From contig NZ_PZYZ01000007.1 in the NCBI RefSeq assembly GCF_003047295.1, positions 62,001 through 126,000 on the forward strand: 64,000 nucleotides of DNA, given 5' to 3'. Source of the stretch: Nocardioides sediminis (lineage in GTDB: Bacteria; Actinomycetota; Actinomycetes; Propionibacteriales; Nocardioidaceae). The notes under the pieces were generated by a model. The model saw only the letters and a list, made by a program, of their open reading frames with translations, was not told the origin of the DNA and did no database searches. Numbering within the stretch: position 1 is the first letter of the stretch; the number at the start of each line of letters is the position of its first letter. Positions 16,067 to 25,798 of this stretch are shown piece after piece. Position numbers and translations under genes: made by a program.

Positions 16067-16573
16067 GTGGGCGAGGACGGGCTCGAGCGGATCTGGACGC
16101 CGCACCGGATGGCCTACGTCCGGACGGCGACCGACGAGCCCGGGTGCCCCTTCTGCGTCATCCCGGCGCAACCGGAGGACGAGTCGCTCGTCGTGGCGCG
16201 CGGCGAGACGACGTACGCCGTCCTCAACCTGCACCCCTACAACCCCGGACACCTGATGGTCGTGCCCTACCGGCACGTGGCGGGTCTCGAGGACCTCACG
16301 CCCGAGGAGTCCGCCGAGCTGATGACGATGACCCAGCAGGCGATCCGGGTGATCCGCAGCGTCAGCCAGCCGCACGCCTTCAATGTCGGGATCAACCTCG
16401 GCGGCCCCGCGGGCGGCTCGCTGGCCGACCACCTGCACCAGCACGTCGTACCGAGGTGGTCCGGCGACGCCAACTTCATCACCGTCATCGGCGGCACCAA
16501 GACGCTGCCGCAGCTGCTGGCGGACACCCGCAGGCTGCTCGCCGAGGCCTGGCGCGAGCAGGCCGGTCACTGA
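16067..16573 (+). CDS. HIT-family Ap4A phosphorylase/hydrolase
   Basis: A 168-residue HIT protein. The histidine triad DHLHQHVVPRW (His122, 124, 126) carries the nucleophile, and GCPFC (Cys27/Cys30) matches the 'C-x2-C' start of the HIT fold. It resembles mycobacterial Rv2613c, an AP4A phosphorylase, which also sits directly after thrS. That enzyme breaks diadenosine tetraphosphate, a side product of aminoacyl-tRNA synthetases, so the neighbourhood makes sense. The GTG start at 16067 lies eight bases beyond the thrS stop; an alternative start is not apparent. Confidence 0.9.
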   Translation: MGEDGLERIWTPHRMAYVRTATDEPGCPFCVIPAQPEDESLVVARGETTYAVLNLHPYNPGHLMVVPYRHVAGLEDLTPEESAELMTMTQQAIRVIRSVSQPHAFNVGINLGGPAGGSLADHLHQHVVPRWSGDANFITVIGGTKTLPQLLADTRRLLAEAWREQAGH

Positions 16574-16673
16574 CCTTCCGCCACCCCTTGCCCCCGGCGG
16601 TGGAGGGGAGGAACGTGGGGAGGACCGGTGGCGTCACCGGGGCGCCACCCCTGTGGTGCGGAGGTGCACCGTG

Positions 16674-17294
16674 ATGTATGCACGATCGACGTCGATCACC
16701 GGCGATGCCGGTCAGGTCGACGCGTGCGTCGCGTTCGTGCGCGACGAGGTGATGCCGGCGGTCACGGCGATGGACGGCTGCATCGGGCTGTCGTTGCTCG
16801 TCGACCGCGAGGGCGGTCGCTGCATTGCCACGACGTCCTGGCTGGGCGAGGAGGAGATGCGGGCCACCGAGGGCCGGGTCGGTCCGCTACGGGCGAGGGG
16901 CAGCGAGCTGATGGGCGGTGAGGCCGAGGTCGACAGGTGGGAGATCGCGGTGATGCACCGCGAGCACGAGGCCGAGGAGGGGTCCTGGTGCCGCGTCACC
17001 TGGATGCAGTGCGACCCCGCGGAGGTCGAGTCGATGATCGACTTCTTCCGGGACACCGTGCTCCTGCGGCTCGACGGCGAGGACGAGTTCTGCAGCGCCA
17101 GCTTCCTGGTCGACCGGGCCGGCGGGCGGTGCTGCGGCACGGCCCGCTTCGAGTCCCGCGCAGGCCTGGAGGCGACCCGCGAGATGGTCGCGAGGATGAG
17201 GGAGGAGCGCAGCGCCACGTCGAGCACCCGGTTCACCGACATCCTGGAGTGCGAGCTGGCCATCGCGCACCTGCGGGTGCCCGAGCTGGTCTGA
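16674..17294 (+). CDS. tandem ferredoxin-like (ABM/dimeric alpha-beta barrel type) protein
   Basis: A 206-residue soluble protein made of two copies of one fold. Copy 1 spans about 1-97 and copy 2 about 104-206, each holding a matching 'LLVDREGGRC/FLVDRAGGRC..T' strand and a flanking helix. The fold resembles antibiotic-biosynthesis-monooxygenase or stress-response alpha/beta-barrel proteins, which normally dimerise; here the dimer is built in one chain. No catalytic residues are evident, so the role is unknown. GGAGGT lies eight bases before the ATG; an adjacent GTG at 16671 is the alternative. Confidence 0.72.
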   Translation: MYARSTSITGDAGQVDACVAFVRDEVMPAVTAMDGCIGLSLLVDREGGRCIATTSWLGEEEMRATEGRVGPLRARGSELMGGEAEVDRWEIAVMHREHEAEEGSWCRVTWMQCDPAEVESMIDFFRDTVLLRLDGEDEFCSASFLVDRAGGRCCGTARFESRAGLEATREMVARMREERSATSSTRFTDILECELAIAHLRVPELV

Positions 17295-17314
17295 CCGGCT
17301 GCTCCGCCGCGCGA

Positions 17315-17340
17315 GGGGCGGCCGCTTCGGGCCCCGCCCC
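17315..17340. terminator. GC-rich terminator hairpin between converging genes
   Basis: GGGGCGG (17315-17321) pairs with CCGCCCC (17334-17340). It sits between the tandem-barrel gene (+) and the AlaDH-like gene (-) and could stop both transcripts. Confidence 0.55.
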
Positions 17341-17344
17341 GTCC

Positions 17345-18493
17345 CTACGCCCGGCTCACCGGATGGGGGTGCTCCGGCGCGCGCCCCTGGAAGGCCAGGA
17401 TCGCAGGGTTGCGGATGTGTCCGCCCCGGATCTCGATGGCCCGGCTGACCGTCTCGTCCGCGTCCCAGGCACGCGGGCCCGACAGGACCGTCTCCACGAA
17501 GGGGAGCAGGGCCTCGCTGTTCTCCCAGGTCGCCGAGCTCCAGAGGTACGACGGGCTGTGGTCCACGGCGTAGTAGTGGACGCGGTCCGCCACCATGAAC
17601 ATCGGCTCGGCGAAGGTCGTGGGGGTGGCCCACGAGAAGCCCATCCCCTCGTCGCACGACACGTCCACGATCAGGCTGCCCTGCCGAAACGCGTCGAGGT
17701 CCTCGGTCTGCAGGTAGGTCAGCGGCGCCGAGGTGTCCTGGAACGTGCAGTTGACGACGATGTCGTTCTCCGCGAGGTACGCCGCCAGGGGCTCGCGACC
17801 CCGGTCGGTGATCACGTGGCTCAGCCCGACCCGGTGCGGGTCGTGGTCGAACTGGCGGATCCGCACCGAGTGGATCGGCGAGCCGACCGCCGCGACGCCG
17901 CGGGTCGTCAGGACGGCCACGTCACCCACGCCGTGCGCCTTGAGCGCGGTGACGGCGCCGCGGGCGGTGGCGCCGAAACCGATCACGACCGCACTGAGCC
18001 GCCGGCCGTAGTCGCCGGTGACGCCGATGAGCTGCATCGCGTGCAGCACCGAGCAGTAGCCCGCGAGCTCGTTGTTCTTGTGGAAGACGTGCAGCCCGAC
18101 GTGACCGTCCGCGGTCCAGTGGTTCATCGCCTCGAACGCGATGACGGTCAGCTCCCGGTCGATGGCCAGCTGCGTCAGCCCGGGATCCTGCACGCAGTGC
18201 GGCCAGCCCCAGAGGACCTGCCCGGGGCGCATCGCGGCCACGTCGCCGTGCTGCGGCTTCGGCAGCACCACCACGTCGGACCCGGTGATGATCTCCTCGC
18301 GGGTCGCGAAGCCGGCGACGTGCTCGGCGAGCTCGGCGTCGGAGCGTCCGAAGCGGGCGCCGTAGCCGTGCTCGAGGGTGATCCGCCGGGCGACCTCGGG
18401 ATCGAGCCGCGACAGGTGCTCGGGGTGCAGCGGGAGACGGTGCTCGTTCTCCTTGGTCGAGGTGCCGACGACACCGAGGCCGAGGAGGCTCAC
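17345..18493 (-). CDS. N5-(carboxyethyl)ornithine synthase-like / alanine-dehydrogenase-family enzyme
   Basis: A 382-residue protein of the alanine dehydrogenase/pyridine nucleotide transhydrogenase fold. N-terminal substrate part: GTSTKENEHRLPLHPEHL, SDVVVLPKP, LWGWPHCVQD, EAMNHW. A Rossmann domain contains VIGFGATARGAV (about 173-184), where NAD(P)H would bind. Conserved DVSCDEGMGF and YYAVDHSPSYLW follow. This family includes CEOS from Lactococcus, which condenses pyruvate with ornithine or lysine; the true substrate here is not established. The GTG overlaps the stop of a 44-residue basic protein (GTGA), so both are translated from one mRNA. Confidence 0.82.
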   Translation of the reverse strand: MSLLGLGVVGTSTKENEHRLPLHPEHLSRLDPEVARRITLEHGYGARFGRSDAELAEHVAGFATREEIITGSDVVVLPKPQHGDVAAMRPGQVLWGWPHCVQDPGLTQLAIDRELTVIAFEAMNHWTADGHVGLHVFHKNNELAGYCSVLHAMQLIGVTGDYGRRLSAVVIGFGATARGAVTALKAHGVGDVAVLTTRGVAAVGSPIHSVRIRQFDHDPHRVGLSHVITDRGREPLAAYLAENDIVVNCTFQDTSAPLTYLQTEDLDAFRQGSLIVDVSCDEGMGFSWATPTTFAEPMFMVADRVHYYAVDHSPSYLWSSATWENSEALLPFVETVLSGPRAWDADETVSRAIEIRGGHIRNPAILAFQGRAPEHPHPVSRA

Positions 18494-18624
18494 TTCTTCT
18501 TGGGGGTCAGGCCCTCGACGGCCGTGGTCTTCCCGGCAGCCTTGGCGTGCTTCTCGGCACGCTTCTCCTTGATGGACTTGCCGGACTTCTTGGTCATGCC
18601 TTGCCGTGGCGACTTGTCGCTCAT
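18490..18624 (-). CDS. 44-residue Lys-rich basic protein, co-translated with the AlaDH-like enzyme
   Basis: A very small gene that length cut-offs easily miss. ATG at 18624 has GGGAG six bases upstream; the stop TGA overlaps the next gene's GTG by three bases (GTGA). The peptide starts MSDKSPRQGM, continues TKKSGKSIKEKRAEKHAKAA and ends LTPKKK: about a third Lys/Arg, no hydrophobic core, likely disordered. Similar tiny 'KKSGKSxKEKR' proteins recur in actinobacteria. A nucleic-acid-binding or chaperone-like role is a guess. Confidence 0.8.
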   Translation of the reverse strand: MSDKSPRQGMTKKSGKSIKEKRAEKHAKAAGKTTAVEGLTPKKK

Positions 18625-18682
18625 CGGGGCTCCCTCGTCGGAAGCCTGGATGGCTCCGTGCTGCCACAGTACGCCGCCCCGG

Positions 18683-18688
18683 TAGCGT
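18683..18688 (+). promoter_or_regulatory. -10 TAGCGT of the inositol phosphatase gene (leaderless)
   Basis: TAGCGT seven bases before GTG 18696; no Shine-Dalgarno follows. Confidence 0.5.
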
Positions 18689-18695
18689 GCGGGGC

Positions 18696-19451
18696 GTGGA
18701 TGACGCCCAGCTTGCCTCCGCGCTCGTCCGAGAGGCGGCCGTGCTGGCGGCCACCATGAGGCGCGAGGGCCTTGCCACCGAGCAGAAGACCCACGTCTCC
18801 GACATCGTCACGGCCGCCGACCGGGCCGCCGAGCGCCTGGTCGTGGACGGCCTCCGAGCGGCGCGCCCCGACGACGGGGTCGTGGGGGAGGAGGGCGCCG
18901 ACCACACCGGGACCAGCGGCCGCACCTGGGTGATCGACCCGGTGGACGGCACCTACAACTTCCACCGCGGGCTGGAGTGGTGGTGCTCGGCGCTGGCCCT
19001 GGTCGACGGCGACGACGTCGTCCTGGGTGCGGTGCACCACCCGCAGCAGGACGCGACGTACGTCGGGGGGCCCGCGCGCCCGGGCACGCGCAACGGCGTG
19101 CCGATGGCGCCGCTCGTGGACCGGCCGCTGTCGGAGTGCTGCGCGACGACCTACCTCCATCCACCGTTCTACGAGGGCGAGGTGGGCGCGGCGTTCGCCC
19201 GGGCGGTCGGTGGCGTCGCGACGCTGCGCATGATGGGCTCGGGGACGCTGGACGCGATGGCCATCGCGCAGGGGTCCTGCGACGTGTCGTTCCAGCACTC
19301 GGTCCCCGACTGGGACCGACTCCCCGGCGCCGCGATCATCCGCAGCGTGGGCGGGGAGGCCCGTCTCGTCGAGGCCGGCGGCAGGCAGTGGCACGTCGCG
19401 GGTGTCCCGAGCGCCGTGTCCGAGGTCTGCGACCGCCTCGCGGGAGGGTAG
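18696..19451 (+). CDS. inositol monophosphatase family protein
   Basis: A 251-residue Mg2+-dependent phosphatase. Metal-binding motifs are intact: GEEGADHTG (about 62-70), [12 protein letters not shown] (about 76-87, DPxDGT) and [17 protein letters not shown] near the C-terminus (WD..AA). It probably dephosphorylates inositol phosphate or a related sugar phosphate such as histidinol phosphate. It lies immediately before a phosphatidylinositol-phosphate-synthase-like gene, which favours inositol-lipid metabolism. Start at GTG 18696, read from a leaderless promoter. Its TAG stop is part of the next gene's -10 element. Confidence 0.88.
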   Translation: MDDAQLASALVREAAVLAATMRREGLATEQKTHVSDIVTAADRAAERLVVDGLRAARPDDGVVGEEGADHTGTSGRTWVIDPVDGTYNFHRGLEWWCSALALVDGDDVVLGAVHHPQQDATYVGGPARPGTRNGVPMAPLVDRPLSECCATTYLHPPFYEGEVGAAFARAVGGVATLRMMGSGTLDAMAIAQGSCDVSFQHSVPDWDRLPGAAIIRSVGGEARLVEAGGRQWHVAGVPSAVSEVCDRLAGG

Positions 19452-19454
19452 CCT
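19449..19454 (+). promoter_or_regulatory. -10 TAGCCT of pgsA, overlapping the upstream stop codon
   Basis: The TAG stop of the inositol phosphatase continues as TAGCCT, six bases before GTG 19461. Confidence 0.5.
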
Positions 19455-19460
19455 GCCGCC

Positions 19461-20084
19461 GTGCTCGACAGGTTCAAGCAGTTCTGGCAGGGCGTCATGC
19501 TCGCGCCCTTCGTCAACCTCTTCCTGCGCCTGGGCATCAGCCCCGACGTGGTGACGCTGGTCGGTACGCTGGGCCTGTCCTTCGGCGCCCTCTTCTTCTT
19601 CCCGCAGGGGATGGTCTGGCAGGGCGTGCTGTTCATCACCGCCTTCGTGTTCAGCGACCTCGTCGACGGTGCCATGGCGCGCAAGTCGGGCCGCAAGGAC
19701 GACTTCGGAGCCTTCCTCGACTCCACGCTCGATCGCGTCGCCGACGGCGCTCTCTTCGCCGGGGCGGCGCTCTACTTCGCCTGGGTCGTGGAGGACCGCC
19801 TCTACACCGCCCTGTGCCTCGTCATCCTGGTGATGGGGGCCGTGACGTCCTACGCCCGGTCCAAGGCCGACCACCTCGGCTACGACGCCAAGGTGGGCGT
19901 CGCGGAGCGCCCCGACCGCCTGGTCGGCTTCCTCGTGCCGGCCTTCTTCGCCGACGTGCTCGACCTGCCCTGGCTGCTCGAGGCGGCCCTGTGGATCCTG
20001 GCCGTCGCGGCCACCGCCACGGTCGCCCAGCGCATCTGGACCGTGCGCCGCCAGGCCCTGGCGCGGGCCGCCTCGCAGGCCTGA
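19461..20084 (+). CDS. pgsA: CDP-alcohol phosphatidyltransferase, phosphatidylinositol-phosphate synthase type
   Basis: A 207-residue, six-span membrane enzyme. The family motif D-G-x2-A-R-x8-G-x3-D-x3-D is exact at residues 69-91 ([20 protein letters not shown] onward), with an extra Asp66. The segment [15 protein letters not shown] resembles that of actinobacterial phosphatidylinositol-phosphate synthase. It would join CDP-diacylglycerol and inositol phosphate. In many actinobacteria the next genes are patA and pimA for PIM lipids; here pdxS follows instead. The GTG is leaderless. Confidence in the PIP-synthase specificity is moderate. Confidence 0.85.
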   Translation: MLDRFKQFWQGVMLAPFVNLFLRLGISPDVVTLVGTLGLSFGALFFFPQGMVWQGVLFITAFVFSDLVDGAMARKSGRKDDFGAFLDSTLDRVADGALFAGAALYFAWVVEDRLYTALCLVILVMGAVTSYARSKADHLGYDAKVGVAERPDRLVGFLVPAFFADVLDLPWLLEAALWILAVAATATVAQRIWTVRRQALARAASQA

Positions 20085-20128
20085 GCCCCCAGGCCTGTCC
20101 CGGGGTGGGGACGCAGGGTCGGCCGCAC

Positions 20129-20134
20129 TACGAT
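20129..20134 (+). promoter_or_regulatory. -10 TACGAT of pdxST (leaderless)
   Basis: TACGAT six bases before the pdxS ATG at 20141. Confidence 0.5.
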
Positions 20135-20140
20135 TTCCCC

Positions 20141-21039
<899 letters not shown>

Positions 21040-21043
<4 letters not shown>

Positions 21044-21636
21044 CCCGGACGATCGGGGTCCTCGCCCTCCAGGGGGACGTGCGTGAGCACCTGCGTGCGC
21101 TCGCGTCCTGCGGCGTCGAGGCGACCGTCGTACGCCGTCCCGCCGAGCTCGCCGCGGTGGACGGGCTCGTGCTGCCCGGCGGCGAGTCGACGACGATGGT
21201 CAAGCTGGCCCGGATCTTCGACCTCCTCGAGCCGCTGCGGGCGCGGATCGCCGACGGGCTCCCCGCGCTGGGCACCTGCGCCGGGATGATCCTGCTCGCC
21301 GACCGGGTGCTGGACGGAGCGCCCGGCCAGGAGACCATCGGCGGGATGGACGTCACCGTGCGGCGCAACGCCTTCGGCCGGCAGGTCGACTCGTTCGAGG
21401 AGGACGTCCCGTTCGCCGGCCTCGACGACCCCGTGCACGCGGTCTACATCCGCGCCCCGTGGGTGGAGGAGGCCGGGCAGGGCGTCGAGACGCTGGCGCG
21501 GGTCGCCTCCGGTCCGGCCGCCGGTAGGATCGTCGGCGTTCGCCAGGGTCACCTGATGGCGACCTCCTTCCACCCGGAGGTCGGCGGGGACACGCGGGTC
21601 CACCAGATGTTCGTGGACCTGGTGCGCAGGAGCTGA
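21040..21636 (+). CDS. pdxT: pyridoxal 5'-phosphate synthase glutaminase subunit
   Basis: A 198-residue class I glutamine amidotransferase. The triad is visible: nucleophile Cys80 in [10 protein letters not shown], and His178/Glu180 in [10 protein letters not shown] (47-50) is the PdxT oxyanion motif. It releases ammonia from glutamine and channels it to PdxS in the cytosol. The GTG start lies inside the pdxS stop (GTGA), fixing the start and ensuring balanced synthesis. Confidence 0.97.
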
Positions 21637-21680
21637 CCGCGCGGGCCACGCCGTACTGCACTTGAGAAGAAGAGGGACCC

Positions 21681-22448
<768 letters not shown>

Positions 22449-22486
22449 CCCGGCGTGTCGCGAGCCGTCGCGTGGGCGAAGGACCG

Positions 22487-22492
22487 TAGCGT
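22487..22492 (+). promoter_or_regulatory. -10 TAGCGT of ruvCAB
   Basis: TAGCGT about 37 bases before the ruvC ATG. The LexA box begins eight bases downstream, so a bound repressor would cover the transcription start. Confidence 0.5.
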
Positions 22493-22499
22493 GGGCGAC

Positions 22500-22513
22500 C
22501 GAACACCTGTTCG
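22500..22513. promoter_or_regulatory. LexA (SOS) box in front of ruvCAB
   Basis: CGAAC-ACCT-GTTCG is a perfect inverted repeat matching the Gram-positive LexA box core (consensus CGAACNNNNGTTCG). It lies between the -10 TAGCGT and the ruvC start, the position for repression by blocking initiation. It predicts DNA-damage induction of the Holliday-junction genes. Confidence 0.87.
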
Positions 22514-22528
22514 TACGGAAGGGTCCCC

Positions 22529-23050
22529 ATGCGCGTGCTCGGCATCGACCCCGGCCTCACCCGGTGCGGGGTCGGCGTGGTCGAGGGATCGCTGGGTCGA
22601 CCGCTGACCCTGGTGGACGTCAACGTGCTGCGCACCAGCGCGGGCGTCCCCGTCGCCGAGCGCCTCGTGACCATCGAGAAGGGCCTCGACGCCTGGCTCG
22701 ACGAGTTCCGGCCGGACGCCGTGGCGGTCGAGCGGATCTTCGCCCGCTCCGACGTCAGCACCATCATGGGGACCGCCCAGGCCAGCGGCATCGCGCTCGT
22801 GGTCGCCGCCCGGCGCGGGCTGCCCGTCGCCCTGCACACGCCCAGCGAGGTCAAGGCGGCGGTGTCCGGCAGCGGTCGGGCAGGCAAGGCACAGGTCGGG
22901 GCCATGGTGACCCGGATCCTGCGGCTGGACGCACCCCCCAAGCCGGCCGACGCCGCCGACGCGCTGGCGCTGGCCATCACCCACATCTGGCGCGGCAGCG
23001 CCCAGGCCCGCATCGACGCCGCGCTCGCCGCGGCCGGGAGGAAGCCGTGA
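22529..23050 (+). CDS. ruvC: Holliday junction resolvase RuvC
   Basis: A 173-residue RNase H-fold nuclease. The first acidic residue is Asp7 in [10 protein letters not shown], the second Glu is in [11 protein letters not shown] (about 68-78), and C-terminal acids are in [14 protein letters not shown] (about 133-146). It cuts Holliday junctions symmetrically, working with RuvAB. GGAAGGG lies just before the ATG. The stop overlaps ruvA (GTGA). A LexA box sits in the promoter, so all three ruv genes are probably SOS-induced. Confidence 0.98.
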   Translation: MRVLGIDPGLTRCGVGVVEGSLGRPLTLVDVNVLRTSAGVPVAERLVTIEKGLDAWLDEFRPDAVAVERIFARSDVSTIMGTAQASGIALVVAARRGLPVALHTPSEVKAAVSGSGRAGKAQVGAMVTRILRLDAPPKPADAADALALAITHIWRGSAQARIDAALAAAGRKP

Positions 23051-23646
23051 TCGCATTCGTCCGTGGCGAGGTCGCCGCCGTCACCCTGACCAGCGCCGTC
23101 CTCGAGGTCGGCGGGGTCGGGCTCGAGCTGATGTGCACGCCGGGCACGCTGGCGACGCTGCGGGTCGGCCGGGAGGCCACGCTGCCCACCAGCATGGTGG
23201 TCCGCGAGGACTCCCTCACGGTGTTCGGCTTCCTGGACGAGGACGAGAAGCAGGTCTTCGAGCTCGTGCAGACCGCCTCCGGGGTCGGTCCCAAGCTCGC
23301 CCAGGCCATGCTCGCCGTGCTGTCGCCCGACGACCTGCGGGCCGCCGTGGCCGCCGAGGACGTCAAGACCCTGACCCGGGTCCCCGGCATCGGTCAGAAG
23401 GGCGCCCAGCGCATCATCCTCGAGCTCCGCGACCGCATCGGGGCCCCCGTCGGATCCGGCGGTCGTACGACGCCCACGCCGGCCGGCGCGCCCTGGCGCG
23501 ACCAGGTCCAGCAGGGCCTCGTCGGCCTCGGCTGGTCGGCCAAGGAGGCCGACAAGGCGATCGACGCCGTCGCCGACCAGGCCGGCCCCAGTCCCGACGT
23601 GCCCGCCCTGCTGCGTGCTGCGCTCCGCACGCTGAGCAAGGCCTGA
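23047..23646 (+). CDS. ruvA: Holliday junction branch-migration protein RuvA
   Basis: A 199-residue protein with an N-terminal OB-fold (1-65), two helix-hairpin-helix motifs ([14 protein letters not shown] at about 78-91 and [16 protein letters not shown] at about 113-128) and a flexible linker leading to a C-terminal RuvB-binding domain ([19 protein letters not shown]). It forms a tetramer on four-way junctions and recruits RuvB. GTG start inside the ruvC stop; ruvB follows 13 bases after its stop. Confidence 0.98.
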   Translation: MIAFVRGEVAAVTLTSAVLEVGGVGLELMCTPGTLATLRVGREATLPTSMVVREDSLTVFGFLDEDEKQVFELVQTASGVGPKLAQAMLAVLSPDDLRAAVAAEDVKTLTRVPGIGQKGAQRIILELRDRIGAPVGSGGRTTPTPAGAPWRDQVQQGLVGLGWSAKEADKAIDAVADQAGPSPDVPALLRAALRTLSKA

Positions 23647-23659
23647 GGAGGCCGGACCG

Positions 23660-24772
<1,113 letters not shown>

Positions 24773-24793
24773 CCGGCCCCCGACCCGGCCACG

Positions 24794-24799
24794 TACACT
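24794..24799 (+). promoter_or_regulatory. -10 TACACT upstream of yajC
   Basis: TACACT about 80 bases before the yajC GTG, giving a leader of roughly 75 bases. Consensus-only prediction. Confidence 0.35.
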
Positions 24800-24879
24800 C
24801 CACCGTTGGTCCCGTCCGAGCGCGTCAGCAGCTCCTCGGGGACCGCCGTCTCACTCCCTGACTCGCGAGGTACACGACC

Positions 24880-25185
24880 GTGACGGAGCTCGTCTCCTTC
24901 CTGCCCCTGGTGGCCATTGCCCTGCTCTTCTGGCTGATGGTGGTGCGCCCCGCCTCGCGCCGCCAGAAGCAGCTCGCCCGCATCCAGTCCGAGGTGCAGC
25001 CCGGCCAGCGCGTCATGCTGACCTCCGGCATCTTCGGCACCGTGCGGTCCGTGACCGACGACCGCGTGCGCGTCGAGATCGCGACCGGCGTCGAGGTCGA
25101 GGTCGTGCGGCCCGCGATCGGCTCCGTCGAGCCCGCCGGCGGTGACGAGCCCGGCACCGCGCCCGGGACGCACACCGAGGGCTGA
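24880..25185 (+). CDS. yajC: preprotein translocase accessory subunit YajC
   Basis: A 101-residue protein with a single N-terminal membrane span (about 4-24; LPLVAIALLFWLMVVRPASRR, including the 'xxRPxxRRQK' boundary) and a small cytosolic domain (VQPGQRVMLTSGIFGTV, RVEIATGVEVEVVRPAI). YajC associates with SecDF and YidC at the Sec translocon. In most actinobacteria secD and secF come next; here apt starts only eight bases after the yajC stop, so YajC lacks its usual partners at this place. The GTG start is supported by the family N-terminus. Confidence 0.95.
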   Translation: MTELVSFLPLVAIALLFWLMVVRPASRRQKQLARIQSEVQPGQRVMLTSGIFGTVRSVTDDRVRVEIATGVEVEVVRPAIGSVEPAGGDEPGTAPGTHTEG

Positions 25186-25193
25186 GGCACCAC

Positions 25194-25748
25194 GTGACGG
25201 ACACGCACGCTGACCTCGCGCGCGCCCACCTCGACCGTCTGATCGTGGACGTGGCCGACTATCCCGAGCCCGGGGTGGTCTTCAAGGACATCACGCCGCT
25301 CCTGGCCGACCACGTGGCCTTCGGGTCCGTCGTCTCGGCGCTCGCGACCGGCGGTCGTGACGACTCGGGCGGCACGGTCGTGGACAAGGTCGTCGGCATG
25401 GAGGCCCGCGGCTTCATCCTGGCCGCGCCCGTCGCCCTCGAGCTCGGCGCCGGCTTCGTGCCGGTCCGCAAGGCGGGCAAGCTCCCGCGGTCCACCCACG
25501 CCGTCTCCTACTCCCTGGAGTACGGCGAGGCGACGCTCGAGGTGCACCGCGACGGCATCGCGCCGGGCGACCGCGTGCTGCTGGTCGACGACGTGCTCGC
25601 CACCGGTGGCACCGTGGCGGCCACCCGCGAGCTGGTGGAGCGGTGCGGCGGCACCTGCGTGGGGGTGGCCGTGCTCATGGAGCTGAGCTTCCTGCCGGGC
25701 CGCCAAGCGGTGGCCGGACTGCCGCTCACCGCGCTCATGACGGTGTGA
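25194..25748 (+). CDS. apt: adenine phosphoribosyltransferase
   Basis: A 184-residue type I phosphoribosyltransferase. The PRPP-binding loop is VLLVDDVLATGGT (about 128-140). Base-binding and family segments include DYPEPGVVFKDITPLL (about 22-37), GMEARGFILAAPVA and VPVRKAGKLP. It converts adenine plus PRPP into AMP (purine salvage). GTG start, with yajC eight bases upstream, so they are likely co-transcribed. Next comes relA from its own leaderless promoter, the normal actinobacterial order apart from the absent secDF. Confidence 0.96.
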   Translation: MTDTHADLARAHLDRLIVDVADYPEPGVVFKDITPLLADHVAFGSVVSALATGGRDDSGGTVVDKVVGMEARGFILAAPVALELGAGFVPVRKAGKLPRSTHAVSYSLEYGEATLEVHRDGIAPGDRVLLVDDVLATGGTVAATRELVERCGGTCVGVAVLMELSFLPGRQAVAGLPLTALMTV

Positions 25749-25786
25749 CCTCGGCGGTCCGGCGTACCCCGGCTCGCGCGCGTCAC

Positions 25787-25792
25787 TAGACT
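25787..25792 (+). promoter_or_regulatory. -10 TAGACT of relA (leaderless)
   Basis: TAGACT six bases before the relA ATG at 25799. Confidence 0.5.
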
Positions 25793-25798
25793 GGGTGG

